From MVRV01 sp964646755 (lineage in GTDB: Bacteria; Desulfobacterota; Syntrophia; Syntrophales; Smithellaceae): a DNA stretch of 28,811 nt. Of this stretch, positions 1 to 7,351 are shown piece after piece (within the stretch, counting starts at the first letter, position 1; each line of letters opens with the position of its first letter). Position numbers and translations under genes: made by a program. Where the stretch lies: contig CAZYIE010000042.1 in NCBI GenBank assembly GCA_964646755.1, forward strand, positions 1 through 28,811, read 5' to 3'. A model generated the notes under the pieces. It ran no database searches and was not told the origin of the DNA. It saw only the letters and a list, made by a program, of their open reading frames with translations.

Positions 1-164
1 TGGTAAAACCCAACAACTTTTATCCTGAATTCCCTTAAACATTATTCCACCTGTGTGACAAGTTTATGAACAATTATGAGAATTAGAACCGTCCGTGATT
101 TAGTCAGTACTACTCCAAGCATAAAGTCAATATTATTCTCGGTCTTCAGGCAATTCATCGTATA

Positions 165-224
165 TCCCATAATATGATAACCGGCATCAATGTAAAGTAT
201 TTCACCGGTAACTCCGCTGGCGGC
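165..224 (-). pseudogene. fabI 3'-end relic (enoyl-ACP reductase C-terminus)
   Basis: About 19 codons read ASGVTGE, then ILYIDAG, then YHIMG. This is the hallmark C-terminal end of the NADH-dependent enoyl-ACP reductase FabI. Nothing upstream in frame resembles the rest of FabI; the reading runs instead into the 3' end of the neighbouring phosphoesterase. The frame also continues past the point where FabI normally stops, after a G-[ML]. It is therefore a broken 3' fragment left by a rearrangement, not a gene. It is short, but the motif is distinctive. Confidence 0.6.
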
Positions 225-264
225 TCTTGTACGAATTGTGCCGGGAGGCCATTTTGGAGGATGT

Positions 265-972
265 TCAAACCAACAGGATCTGCTGGTAGTAAGCTTTCTC
301 TCTGTCGTATAAGGCACAATAGCCATCTGTTACCGCCCCGACGACGACAATGTAGCGTTCTGATTCTTTCATCGGGAAAGTTTTATCCCGTGGAATCTCC
401 TCCCGTGTCACCTTCTCCTTCCGCCAGCGGAACAGTGCCGGGGTATGGGAGTGACCGCAAAACATTATATGATAAACTGTCCGGTGGAAAATCTTAATAG
501 CCTTAACCGTTGTGCCGTCATCGATGGGTTCATAGACTGACCGGATGGAGTCATAGGGCAGGGAGTGCGCAAAACAGAGACCATCGCTGACCATGGTCGT
601 TTGCAGCGACTTGAGATACGCACGCAGTTCAACTTCTGCTTGACCCCATTCGGAGCGTCGTTCTTTGAGAAGTGTCTCTACCTGGAAATCATTATTCCCT
701 TTGACCGTCAGCATCCGGTACTGTTGTAAAACCTGCATGACGGCCACCCAGGAGGATTCCTGCAATGTATCGCAGAAATCGCCTAAATGGATCAGTCGCT
801 CTGCGCCGGCGGACAAGAGAACTTTGGCTGCCAATTCCGTTCGCTCAACGTCGCCGTGGCTGTCAGCGATCAGACCGATCCGTTGTACCTCACCCAAAGG
901 TTTTTCCCGCTGCTGTAGAATAATATTCTCCATATGCCATCTGCTAATAACCAGTTCGTCGGGTATTGGCAA
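265..972 (-). CDS. Calcineurin-like metallophosphoesterase (YfcE/MJ0936-like)
   Basis: The protein is a predicted cytoplasmic metal-dependent phosphohydrolase of unknown substrate. The five metal-binding signatures are in the canonical order: ADSHGD (D-x-H), HLGDFCD (GD), KGNND (GNxD), FAHS, and CGHSHT (GHxH). This matches the compact YfcE-type phosphodiesterases, which are usually 160-240 residues. The start is uncertain. The longest frame begins with TTG at 972 with a weak AGAGA upstream; an ATG at 933 has no clear ribosome-binding site; a TTG about 25 codons in has GGGAA upstream and would give the short N-terminus typical of the family. It is divergent from the sigma-54-type regulator, and palindrome copy 1 lies just upstream. 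Assignment to the fold is secure; the substrate is not known. Confidence 0.85.
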   Translation of the reverse strand: MPIPDELVISRWHMENIILQQREKPLGEVQRIGLIADSHGDVERTELAAKVLLSAGAERLIHLGDFCDTLQESSWVAVMQVLQQYRMLTVKGNNDFQVETLLKERRSEWGQAEVELRAYLKSLQTTMVSDGLCFAHSLPYDSIRSVYEPIDDGTTVKAIKIFHRTVYHIMFCGHSHTPALFRWRKEKVTREEIPRDKTFPMKESERYIVVVGAVTDGYCALYDREKAYYQQILLV

Positions 973-1000
973 GATTTATTTTCTCTGGGGAAGTTCATAA

Positions 1001-1019
1001 CTGCCAACTTTGTTGGCAG
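1001..1019. promoter_or_regulatory. Palindrome copy 1 (candidate operator)
   Basis: CTGCCAAC-TTT-GTTGGCAG is a perfect 8-bp inverted repeat with a 3-nt centre. It lies in the 264-bp space between the divergent phosphoesterase and regulator genes. The core of the same palindrome recurs just after the regulator gene (2491-2508). Position and symmetry suggest a binding site for a dimeric regulator, plausibly the adjacent one. No GG-N10-GC sigma-54 promoter could be aligned with it. Nothing else is recognisable in this intergenic space. Confidence 0.5.
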
Positions 1020-1236
1020 GGGAATATAGCACAAATTCTCCTCGTAATATAAAGATAAGTGCCCTTACTTTTGTCGAGGACTATTAGTGGCCTCTGATTT
1101 CTTAAAAGATAAATATATCGACGATAAAACACATAAAGCATGGCCGCGCAGGTCCACGAATCTTTGCTTGTCGAAGCGGGCAATTATGGTGTAGGATGCG
1201 CCGCACAAGGCAAAAAGGTAAATAAAGGAAAAGCTA

Positions 1237-2469
1237 ATGAAAAAAGATCCAGCGGATAAATTACTTCAGCATCTCATCGGGCTTTGCCAGGAAATCGCGG
1301 ATGGTAAATACGGCAATGAAAAAGATCTTTTTGAACTGACCAAGGAAGGCGTTTATCCGGCTATGGTTGCCAAACTGGCTGAAGCTTTCGGGATGATGAT
1401 GATTCAGATCGAATCGCGGCAATACCATCTCGAAGCGATCATTGATGACCTGAAAAAAGCGGAAAGAGAACTGCTCGCAGCCAGAGATCGCCTCTCTTCC
1501 GAAAACGTCAATTTACGGCAGACCCTCCGCCAATCCTTCAGTCCCGTGCGCATCATCGGCAAAAGCCGCATTTTGCTGACACTGCTCGATAAAGTTCAAA
1601 AAGTCGCCGATACCCCCGTCAATGTTTTGATTACGGGAGAAACGGGCACCGGCAAGGAACTTGTCGCCAAAACTATTCATTATAACAGCCGCTGCTGCAA
1701 CGGTCCTTTTGTCGCCTTGAACTGTTCGGCGATACCCGAGAGCATCTTTGAGGCCGAAATGTTCGGTGTGGAAAAAGGCGTGGCCACCGGTGTGGAAAAG
1801 CGCAGCGGTAAAATCGAACAGGCTGACGGCGGCACTCTCTTTTTTGACGAAATCGGCGATATGCCGCCCGCCGCCCAGGCGAAAATTCTGCGCGTCATTC
1901 AGGACAGGCTCCTCGATCGCGTCGGCAGCAGAAAGTCAATTCCCGTGGATGTGCGCATCATCGCCGCCACGAACAAGGACTTGCGAGAAGCTGTAGTGCA
2001 AAAGACTTTTCGGGAAGATCTTTTTTACCGTCTGAATGTTGTGCACCTGCACATTCCTGCCCTCCGCGAAAGAGCAGATGACATCCCTCTTTTGCTCAAT
2101 TATTTTCTGGAACAATCGATTAAACGTTTGGGACGTCCGCCAATGCATCTGGCCAAAGAGACTCTGAAAATACTTACCGCCTATTCCTGGCCCGGCAATA
2201 TCCGCGAGTTGGAAAATGAGATGGAGCGCGCCGTTGCCCTGTGCGCCACAGACACCATCACTCCGGAAGACCTGCGCGATCATGTGCGAGGGACACCACT
2301 TACCAATAAAGCTGCTGTCCCAACCCCGGCGCTGAAAGAAACAGAACATGATCTCATTTTAAAAACCCTGGCCGCAACCAAAGGCAACCGGTCACAAGCG
2401 GCAAAAAACATGGGCATGAGCCGCGAAGGTTTGCGCAAGAAAATGCAGCGACATGGAATTAGCGAATGA
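1237..2469 (+). CDS. Sigma-54 activator-family regulator with variant GAFTGA loop
   Basis: This is a 410-residue transcription regulator of the NtrC/enhancer-binding family. Residues 1-100 form a non-receiver N-terminal region with a predicted coiled coil (about 58-100). The AAA+ domain follows: Walker A GETGTGKE (134-141), Walker B GGTLFFDEI (198-206), RIIAATNKDL (240-249), the arginine-finger region ending ALRER (about 275-279), and WPGNIREL (318-325). A Fis-type helix-turn-helix is at about 383-406. The L1 loop that normally reads GAFTGA and contacts sigma-54 reads GVATGV here (181-186, nt 1777-1794), losing the phenylalanine. ATG at 1237 has AAAGGAA upstream. With no receiver domain, its signal is probably sensed by the N-terminal region. 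Palindrome copies on both sides suggest autoregulation or control of the neighbours. Whether it works with sigma-54 is open. Confidence 0.9.
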   Translation: MKKDPADKLLQHLIGLCQEIADGKYGNEKDLFELTKEGVYPAMVAKLAEAFGMMMIQIESRQYHLEAIIDDLKKAERELLAARDRLSSENVNLRQTLRQSFSPVRIIGKSRILLTLLDKVQKVADTPVNVLITGETGTGKELVAKTIHYNSRCCNGPFVALNCSAIPESIFEAEMFGVEKGVATGVEKRSGKIEQADGGTLFFDEIGDMPPAAQAKILRVIQDRLLDRVGSRKSIPVDVRIIAATNKDLREAVVQKTFREDLFYRLNVVHLHIPALRERADDIPLLLNYFLEQSIKRLGRPPMHLAKETLKILTAYSWPGNIRELENEMERAVALCATDTITPEDLRDHVRGTPLTNKAAVPTPALKETEHDLILKTLAATKGNRSQAAKNMGMSREGLRKKMQRHGISE

Positions 2470-2490
2470 TTTTGTTTTTCTTGTTTTGTG

Positions 2491-2534
2491 CTGCCAACTT
2501 TGTTGGCACTAATGCCTACGCTGTTGGCAGGCAT
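2491..2534. promoter_or_regulatory. Palindrome copy 2 plus extra half-site
   Basis: CTGCCAACTTTGTTGGCA (2491-2508) repeats the first 18 bases of the palindrome at 1001-1019, 21 bp after the regulator stop codon. A further half-site TGTTGGCAG lies at 2522-2530, inside a second inverted repeat ATGCCT...AGGCAT (2512-2517 and 2529-2534). The cluster sits about 140-180 bp upstream of the small secreted protein gene, a usual distance for an enhancer-type site. No T-tract follows, so a rho-independent terminator is less likely. No other promoter element was recognised in the space before 2662. Confidence 0.5.
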
Positions 2535-2671
2535 AGTCATGACTCCCAAAAGAAATATTCCGTAAATACCTTTAACAACAGCATAATTTATGCAAACATG
2601 GCCAACCAGTCGCCAATGGCTAAACTCTCGGGGATGAAGCCGGCAAAATAAAATTAATTATGAGGTGCACA

Positions 2672-3064
2672 ATGAAAAAGAAATTTTCCATCACATTTCT
2701 CTTCGCCCTTCTTCTGTTGACACTTGTCTCTTCTGCGCAGGCCGATATCCTGGGGGACAGGATCGCCCGGGAACTCTGCCTGGGAGCAAACAAAGCGAAT
2801 CAAGAATATTCCCTCAGCATCGGAGAAGCCGCCAACTGGAAGAGCGACGCGCTCAGCGGCAAGGCAACAAGCAATACATCTGGCAAGTTGTACAGCAGTG
2901 AATTTGCCAAGTCCAGCGGGACAAATAGCGGCGCCTGCACGAGAACGGTCAAAATAACTAACGTGACGCCGTCGGCAACAATGTGTGATAAAGCCACTGT
3001 CGAGCTAATCAGCGGCACGACGATATTGAAGCGCAGCAACATGCAAAATATTCCGTGCCGCTGA
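2672..3064 (+). CDS. Small secreted protein of unknown function
   Basis: I do not recognise the family. The start at 2672 is set by GAGGTG at 2662-2667; the in-frame ATG at 2660 overlaps that site and is unlikely. The 130-residue product has a textbook signal peptide: MKKK, a hydrophobic stretch, then SSAQA before the cleavage site and ADILGDR. The mature part (about 105 residues) is rich in Ser, Thr, Ala and Gly and carries four cysteines, enough for two periplasmic disulfides. It follows the regulator gene in the same direction, 202 bp away, with the palindrome cluster between, so it is a possible target of that regulator. Confidence 0.75.
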   Translation: MKKKFSITFLFALLLLTLVSSAQADILGDRIARELCLGANKANQEYSLSIGEAANWKSDALSGKATSNTSGKLYSSEFAKSSGTNSGACTRTVKITNVTPSATMCDKATVELISGTTILKRSNMQNIPCR

Positions 3065-3163
3065 GGCGGACAAATAATCTTTTATCACCATGCTTATACT
3101 CAGTTGCATTCTTGGCCTGACTTCGTTGGCCCAATTACCTGACAAAACGTTTATAAACACCCC

Positions 3164-3910
3164 TTATTCATTCAGATAATCATAGACGACTTCGCCAAGT
3201 CCGATGGTCATCTCGCTGATAAAATGCACGGCGCTGAGAATGCGCAATACCGGCAGGTCGGCTACCGGCGCCATACAGTGCTGAAACAATTGCAGAGACG
3301 CCGGTCCTGTCCAGGCTTCCCTCACCGCGACATTGAGGAGAGGGTATTTCACCAGTTGACATATTTTCGCGGTACAATCGACATCAGGAATAACCTTAAC
3401 CAGGAAGTTCGGAGCGAGCATTGCGTCGCGCAAAGGCTCATTGCCCAGCTGCTGCCATTTGTAAGCCAGTGTGGCGCGGGCCACTTCCAGTTCACCGTAT
3501 TTCAGCACCCCGATGTAGCAGTCTTTGTTGACTCGATCAACGCGCATTTCCGGCTGCGCATATTTTTTGGGGAATCCCCATATCTCCCTGCCGCCGACTA
3601 TGGGTGACAAATCGTCCAGATACATGGAGTGAACATAATTGCCGCATTCGCCGTTGAATTTTATCGGGATAACCTGTCCCGACTCGTCGTAGGAGCCGAA
3701 TCCGTCCGAATCCGGCATTTTAATAAACTCATACTTAACGACCGGCTTGTACACTTCGAGGGGTTCGGGAACAACGGCCCGCAAAGCATCCATATCCGTT
3801 TCGTATTCGATGATCAGGAACTCACGGTTGCGGAACTGGTAAGGCCCGGGGGCATATGACGGACTGGTAATAGGCATGGCAAAACTGTTTTTTACGTCGT
3901 GAATCTTCAT
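3164..3910 (-). CDS. adc: Acetoacetate decarboxylase
   Basis: The enzyme decarboxylates acetoacetate to acetone and CO2 through a Schiff base. The 248-residue product aligns along its full length with Clostridium acetobutylicum Adc as I remember it, with the same numbering. It has R29 in FRNRE, E76 in DESGQ, and the lysine pair K115-K116 in WGFPKK, where K115 forms the Schiff base. EAWTGPASLQLFQH and MAPVADLPV are further family blocks. ATG at 3910 has AAAGGAGAA upstream; a longer reading from 3937 has no comparable site. It lies 23 bp after the STAS gene and is probably cotranscribed with it. Some Adc-superfamily members have other activities, but the conserved catalytic residues favour true decarboxylation. 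No CoA-transferase for acetoacetate lies beside it. Confidence 0.9.
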   Translation of the reverse strand: MKIHDVKNSFAMPITSPSYAPGPYQFRNREFLIIEYETDMDALRAVVPEPLEVYKPVVKYEFIKMPDSDGFGSYDESGQVIPIKFNGECGNYVHSMYLDDLSPIVGGREIWGFPKKYAQPEMRVDRVNKDCYIGVLKYGELEVARATLAYKWQQLGNEPLRDAMLAPNFLVKVIPDVDCTAKICQLVKYPLLNVAVREAWTGPASLQLFQHCMAPVADLPVLRILSAVHFISEMTIGLGEVVYDYLNE

Positions 3911-3933
3911 ATATTCTCCTTTATCTGTGATAT

Positions 3934-4227
3934 TCAAGCCATCGCGATCAATTTATCCAGGTTGACAAGTTGCAGGATCTTCCTGACTTCCGGACTGATA
4001 TTCACAATAGAGAAGTTCTTGCCTTTTATGCGCACCACGATCATCAATATCCTGATGAATCCCGAGGCGATGTATTCCACACCGGCGAAGTCAAATGTGA
4101 CCGCCAAAGACTTGTCCTGGGCGGCAATCGTATCGGTTATCTCACTTTGCAGCGCCATGGCCGCCAACGTGTCCAACCGCTCCGAAAAACTGAACACCAA
4201 CGTATTGTCTATTACTGTACTTTTCAT
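3934..4227 (-). CDS. STAS-domain protein (anti-anti-sigma factor type)
   Basis: This is a single-domain, 97-residue STAS protein of the SpoIIAA/RsbV class. In such partner-switching systems the unphosphorylated STAS protein binds an anti-sigma kinase, and phosphorylation of a serine releases it. The phosphosite region reads EYIASGFIR, with S55 where SpoIIAA-like proteins have the second serine of D-S-S-G. The preceding residue is Ala. The block VTFDFAGVEYI before it is the usual beta-strand. The ATG at 4227 is chosen over GTG at 4236, because GAGGT lies directly against the GTG but about 10 nt from the ATG. No kinase or phosphatase partner lies in the window. It precedes adc in the same direction. 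Confidence 0.8.
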   Translation of the reverse strand: MKSTVIDNTLVFSFSERLDTLAAMALQSEITDTIAAQDKSLAVTFDFAGVEYIASGFIRILMIVVRIKGKNFSIVNISPEVRKILQLVNLDKLIAMA

Positions 4228-4253
4228 AGCGACCACTACCTCACATTCTGATT

Positions 4254-4269
4254 ATATTATCGATAATAT
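4254..4269. promoter_or_regulatory. 16-bp perfect palindrome upstream of STAS gene
   Basis: ATATTATC-GATAATAT is a perfect 16-bp palindrome centred on CG. It lies 27 bp upstream of the STAS start, in the 94-bp space after the secreted-protein gene. It could be an operator for the STAS-adc pair. It is AT-rich, so chance is possible. Confidence 0.3.
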
Positions 4270-4321
4270 GTATTACCGCGTACTTCATTGTTTCAATTCT
4301 CAACGATCAAAAGAATGGATG

Positions 4322-4723
4322 TCAATCGATGCTGTTCTTTCTGATCCCGATTATTTTCCATTCGGAAATACCGCTTCCGAAAGACTTACTAGGCTTGGTT
4401 CCATAGGGTGTCGTTACTTCAATTTTTGTCAGCGGCTTATCAAATGTCACAGTAAATGAGCAATCGCTTTGATCAAACGTGTAGGGATAATGATAGGTTG
4501 TTGTTCTGATTCCTTTACAACTGCCGAACTTATCATAAGCCACCCAGATTAATTCGTGAAAGTCGGTTGGTTTCAAGGTAAAATATACTTCTACCTCTTT
4601 ATCGGGCATAATCGCCGACCCATCGATAATGACTTTGACTTTGTAATCTCCGGCCATGGCTGCCGATGACATGATCAGCAGCAGCGCTGTAAACAGAACA
4701 CTTAACAAAATCTTCCTTTTCAT
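4322..4723 (-). CDS. Small secreted protein of unknown function
   Basis: I do not recognise the family. The 133-residue product starts at ATG 4723, with AAAGGA eight bases upstream. It has a clear signal peptide: MKRK, a hydrophobic core, then SSAAMA followed by GDYKVKV. The mature part is about 110 residues and predicted mostly beta. It has two cysteines (GSCKG and SDCSF), suggesting one disulfide, and resembles a small periplasmic or exported beta-sandwich. It lies 53 bp after the metallo-hydrolase gene and 94 bp before the STAS gene, all on the minus strand. Confidence 0.75.
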   Translation of the reverse strand: MKRKILLSVLFTALLLIMSSAAMAGDYKVKVIIDGSAIMPDKEVEVYFTLKPTDFHELIWVAYDKFGSCKGIRTTTYHYPYTFDQSDCSFTVTFDKPLTKIEVTTPYGTKPSKSFGSGISEWKIIGIRKNSID

Positions 4724-4776
4724 AAAATTCCTTTCTTTGTATTTATTGCTCGTCAACAAGTATATCTTAAAAACGG

Positions 4777-5745
4777 CTATATCTCAATTTCCAATCCATC
4801 GTAAGCCAGATCAATCTTCAGCGATGCGGAACTGTCCATCACCCGGAGATATTGACGGGTATCGTTCAGAAACTGCTCGAGAGATTCATCATCGCGGGTG
4901 TGCTCATTATGAAAAAGACACAGACGCCGGACACCGGTGCGCAGCGCCAGTTCCACGCCCACAATGTTGCTGGAATGACCCCAGTTCTCTTTTGTATCAG
5001 CTGCATCCAAGAAGCTGTACTGCGCATCAAAAATCAATAAGTCGGCATTCCGAAAAAAATCGATAAATTCATAACTATCTTCCGTGGAGTTTTCCTTGTG
5101 CTCGGAATCGGTGGAGTACACTACTTTTTTCCCGTCCTGCCGGAAGCAGTATCCGTAAGAATCACCGGGATGGTTCTGTTTTATGCCGGTCACACTAATT
5201 CCGGCGATATCATAAGGGCGACCGGGCTCGAGAATGTGGAAATTAATATCCGCTCTCATCGCCTGCAAAGGAACAGGAAAGCACGGAGCATTCTGTTGAT
5301 TAACAAATGCCTTTTCCAGATCAGTGTGAAATCCGTAAATATGGACACGATTGCCCGGTATGAAGGCCGGCGTAAAAAATGGGAATCCTTGAATGTGATC
5401 CCAATGCAGATGGGAGACAAAGATATGAAAAACATCCGGCGCATTATTGGGGCCGGTTATTTTTTTTGTTTTCAAAAAATGGTTCCCAAAGTCTCTCAGC
5501 CCTGTTCCCGCATCGCAGAGGACATGTTCCGTCACGCCGCGGATTTCGACACAGGATGTATTGCCGCCGTAGCTTCCTCTGACTGCAAAAGGCAGTTCTT
5601 TATGGATGAAGGTCTTTATGGCATCGTCCGTCGGAAGAGAAAAAGATTGCGCTGCCTGCAAAGCCTTGAATATTTTTGCCTCAATCATCGCGGAAGTTAT
5701 GGATGCAGGCAAGGAACCCCGGGCGCCCCAGAAATATACTTGCAT
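4777..5745 (-). CDS. MBL-fold metallo-hydrolase
   Basis: This 322-residue enzyme has the metallo-beta-lactamase fold. Visible are the opening YFWGARGS typical of the cyclic-phosphodiesterase-like/PhnP-like branch, the metal motif HLHWDH (112-117), DAGTG before it, KQNHPG, STDSEH, FDAQY and a late HNEHTRDD supplying further ligands. Compared with short family members it carries an insertion after the first strand (about residues 14-58). ATG at 5745 is preceded by GGGAGG and is clearly the start; the upstream extension to 5790 overlaps the toxin gene. It follows vapC by 34 bp. The fold and metal site are secure. The substrate, possibly a cyclic phosphodiester, is unknown. Confidence 0.85.
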   Translation of the reverse strand: MQVYFWGARGSLPASITSAMIEAKIFKALQAAQSFSLPTDDAIKTFIHKELPFAVRGSYGGNTSCVEIRGVTEHVLCDAGTGLRDFGNHFLKTKKITGPNNAPDVFHIFVSHLHWDHIQGFPFFTPAFIPGNRVHIYGFHTDLEKAFVNQQNAPCFPVPLQAMRADINFHILEPGRPYDIAGISVTGIKQNHPGDSYGYCFRQDGKKVVYSTDSEHKENSTEDSYEFIDFFRNADLLIFDAQYSFLDAADTKENWGHSSNIVGVELALRTGVRRLCLFHNEHTRDDESLEQFLNDTRQYLRVMDSSASLKIDLAYDGLEIEI

Positions 5746-5779
5746 AAGTTTCCTCCCGATAAGAACGGTCACAACAAAA

Positions 5780-6196
5780 CTAAATACCAACTATCGGAAC
5801 ATTAATTTTTCTTGCCGCTGCCATAATATTCTTATCAGTCGTGGCGATGGGTAATCCCTTCCGCATGGCAAGGTCTAAATAGGAGGCGTCATAGCTGGAT
5901 AGTTTGTATTCCCGGGCAAGGGCTAATATTTCACTCAACATTCTTTCCTGTGATTCCTGCTCCACAATGATTGGCAGTTCAAAAAGCAAGGAAACAAAGC
6001 GTGAACTATCAGCCTGGCTGAGGCGTTTTCTGCGCTCCGCAACCAGTAACACATTGCTGACTTCTAATGGCCAGATAGCAGGAGCATAAGCAGTAGTCTG
6101 TTCCAGATACCCAAGCACGGCGTCGGTATATTTGCTTGTTTCGTCTTGGAAACACCAGGACATGACGACGGAATTATCAATGATAAAATCTTCCAT
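5780..6196 (-). CDS. VapC-type PIN-domain ribonuclease toxin
   Basis: This 138-residue PIN-domain protein is the likely toxin of a type II toxin-antitoxin pair. VapC toxins are Mg-dependent RNases that cleave tRNA or rRNA. The acidic active-site residues are in place: D7 in IIDNS, E45 in PLEVSN, D103 in SSYDASYLDLA and D121 in ATTDKN. The gene starts 3 bp after the antitoxin stop codon, the normal antitoxin-first arrangement with translational coupling. The length is typical and no disruption is visible, so it is probably active. Confidence 0.9.
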   Translation of the reverse strand: MEDFIIDNSVVMSWCFQDETSKYTDAVLGYLEQTTAYAPAIWPLEVSNVLLVAERRKRLSQADSSRFVSLLFELPIIVEQESQERMLSEILALAREYKLSSYDASYLDLAMRKGLPIATTDKNIMAAARKINVPIVGI

Positions 6197-6199
6197 ATT

Positions 6200-6439
6200 T
6201 TAGCGTCTGCCTTCTTCGATCATTTCACGCAAGGAAATACCATTAAGGCTGTGTTTGTCACGGAACATACGCAATGCCTCAATAGCTTGTGCGGGGTTTG
6301 ATTTTTTTGCTGTTGCAGGAGGTTGCAAGATGGCGACAGTTACCCCATGTTTTGTGATACCTATTTTTTCCCCATTATTCACTCGTTCCAAAAGCTTGGA
6401 AAGAGATGTTTTTGCTTCATAAGCGCCGACTGTTTGCAT
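6200..6439 (-). CDS. Phd/YefM-family antitoxin
   Basis: This 79-residue antitoxin is the partner of the downstream PIN toxin. Its N-terminal half (QTVGAYEAKTSLSKLLERV, then GEKIGITKHG, then VAIL) is the Phd/YefM DNA-binding fold. The charged C-terminal half (from about residue 48) would wrap the toxin. ATG at 6439 has AAGGAG upstream. The protein should repress its own promoter together with the toxin; direct repeats overlapping the start of transcription (6457-6474) are good operator candidates. Confidence 0.9.
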   Translation of the reverse strand: MQTVGAYEAKTSLSKLLERVNNGEKIGITKHGVTVAILQPPATAKKSNPAQAIEALRMFRDKHSLNGISLREMIEEGRR

Positions 6440-6456
6440 ACAGCACTCCTTACTTT

Positions 6457-6501
6457 AGACTAGATGGAGACTAGTTTAATCAATATGAATTTAAATGTCA
6501 A
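6457..6501 (-). promoter_or_regulatory. Antitoxin-toxin promoter with operator repeats
   Basis: On the minus strand TTGACA (6496-6501), a 17-bp spacer and TAAACT (6473-6478) form a near-consensus sigma-70 promoter. Overlapping and just after the -10 are two CTAGTCT direct repeats (6468-6474 and 6457-6463) spaced exactly 11 bp, about one helical turn. This fits cooperative binding by an antitoxin dimer and autorepression. Confidence 0.7.
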
Positions 6502-6536
6502 GCTTGCTATTTCCCAACAAAATCAAGTATTCAAAA

Positions 6537-7022
6537 TCACTCCGCCGTACTGCTTATCACGACCTCGCAATAGGCGTCACCCCGATTGAGATTCTTTGTG
6601 TGGGAAACGGTCAGCCGAAAATCGTTTCCAAACAAGCCGCGGGCTAGACCCTGATAAGTTTCCACGGTCGCAATGCCGCAATCGGCAACGCCGGCTTTGG
6701 CGATTGCCTTCTGAGTTTCACAGTCCGTAACCTGCACGGTAATGGTATCTCCGCTGACGGTGACACTTCTTCCCTCAATTTTCATGACCGTGCTGAAAAT
6801 CTCCAGGGCATCCAGAAAACTCCCGGGCCATACCGGGTTGGGGAAAAACCGTTCTCTCAGCATTTTTCCGATGACATAGGAAAAGCGTTTCCAGGCCGCC
6901 ACATCAATATCCCATGCAGCGTCCTTACCCATTTTTTCCGCCAGGGCTAGAAACCAGGCACCATCCAACCGGATGAGAGCCAACCGGGAAATTTCAAACA
7001 ATTGCTCTGTTGTCAGATGCAT
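6537..7022 (-). CDS. Conserved hypothetical, paralogue of the protein at 7352-7873
   Basis: The function is unknown. The 161-residue product opens with a helical region containing RLDGAWFLALAEKMGKDAAW. This matches the pattern HDGMWFFSCLSNFGIEQAN in the divergent neighbour, so the two belong to one family. I believe this is the DUF6125 / L-2-amino-thiazoline-4-carboxylate hydrolase-like group, assigned from memory. The C-terminal half has three cysteines (DCETQKA, ADCGIA, DAYCEV). It lacks the CWLDC pair of the neighbour (VETYQGL here), so a cysteine-dependent or metal site may be lost or altered. ATG at 7022 has AAGGAG upstream. It is transcribed away from the paralogue. Confidence 0.7.
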   Translation of the reverse strand: MHLTTEQLFEISRLALIRLDGAWFLALAEKMGKDAAWDIDVAAWKRFSYVIGKMLRERFFPNPVWPGSFLDALEIFSTVMKIEGRSVTVSGDTITVQVTDCETQKAIAKAGVADCGIATVETYQGLARGLFGNDFRLTVSHTKNLNRGDAYCEVVISSTAE

Positions 7023-7121
7023 CGTGTTTTTCTCCTTACCTTATAATACAGCCTTCACCGGCTGCCCTGCTCCATTATTCATCTTCCTGCCGCCTTTTTC
7101 TAGTTGAAAAATGGAATAATG

Positions 7122-7140
7122 GTGCAATTCTTTATTGCAC
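7122..7140. repeat. 7-bp inverted repeat in divergent intergenic region
   Basis: GTGCAAT-TCTTT-ATTGCAC is a perfect hairpin or operator-like dyad, about 100 bp upstream of the minus-strand start at 7022. Apart from this and the promoter at 7262-7290, the 329-bp space between the two divergent paralogues holds nothing I can identify. Confidence 0.4.
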
Positions 7141-7261
7141 AAACCAATATCGGAGTCAATCCTTCCGGCAGAAATTGCGCCAACGAAATTTTTCATCCCT
7201 GAAGAGCAGTAAAATGAAAAAGCAATGAGGGGCAAGGCAAGATATGATGGCGTGAATTACC

Positions 7262-7290
7262 TTGACTTGCCAATTCCCTCTTTTTATACT
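7262..7290 (+). promoter_or_regulatory. Sigma-70 promoter for the 7352 gene
   Basis: TTGACT, a 17-bp spacer and TATACT match the sigma-70 consensus at 11 of 12... core positions except the last base of the -35 and the fifth base of the -10. Transcription would start near 7297, about 55 bp before the start codon. Confidence 0.6.
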
Positions 7291-7351
7291 CTGCTCCTCG
7301 GGAACAAATTTTATCAAATATTAAAAACAATAGGCGAAAGGCGACAATCTT

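Noticed and set aside
2505..2539. Sigma-54 promoter in the palindrome region (GG boxes at 2505 and 2526)
   Set aside because: The base pair ten bases downstream is TA or CA, not GC, so the invariant spacing fails.
2466..2651. 61-codon plus-strand frame after the regulator
   Set aside because: It overlaps the regulator stop and contains the palindromes; no ribosome-binding site or homology.
5098..5805. 235-codon plus-strand frame across the metallo-hydrolase gene
   Set aside because: Antisense to the conserved HLHWDH enzyme; no ribosome-binding site or recognisable domain.
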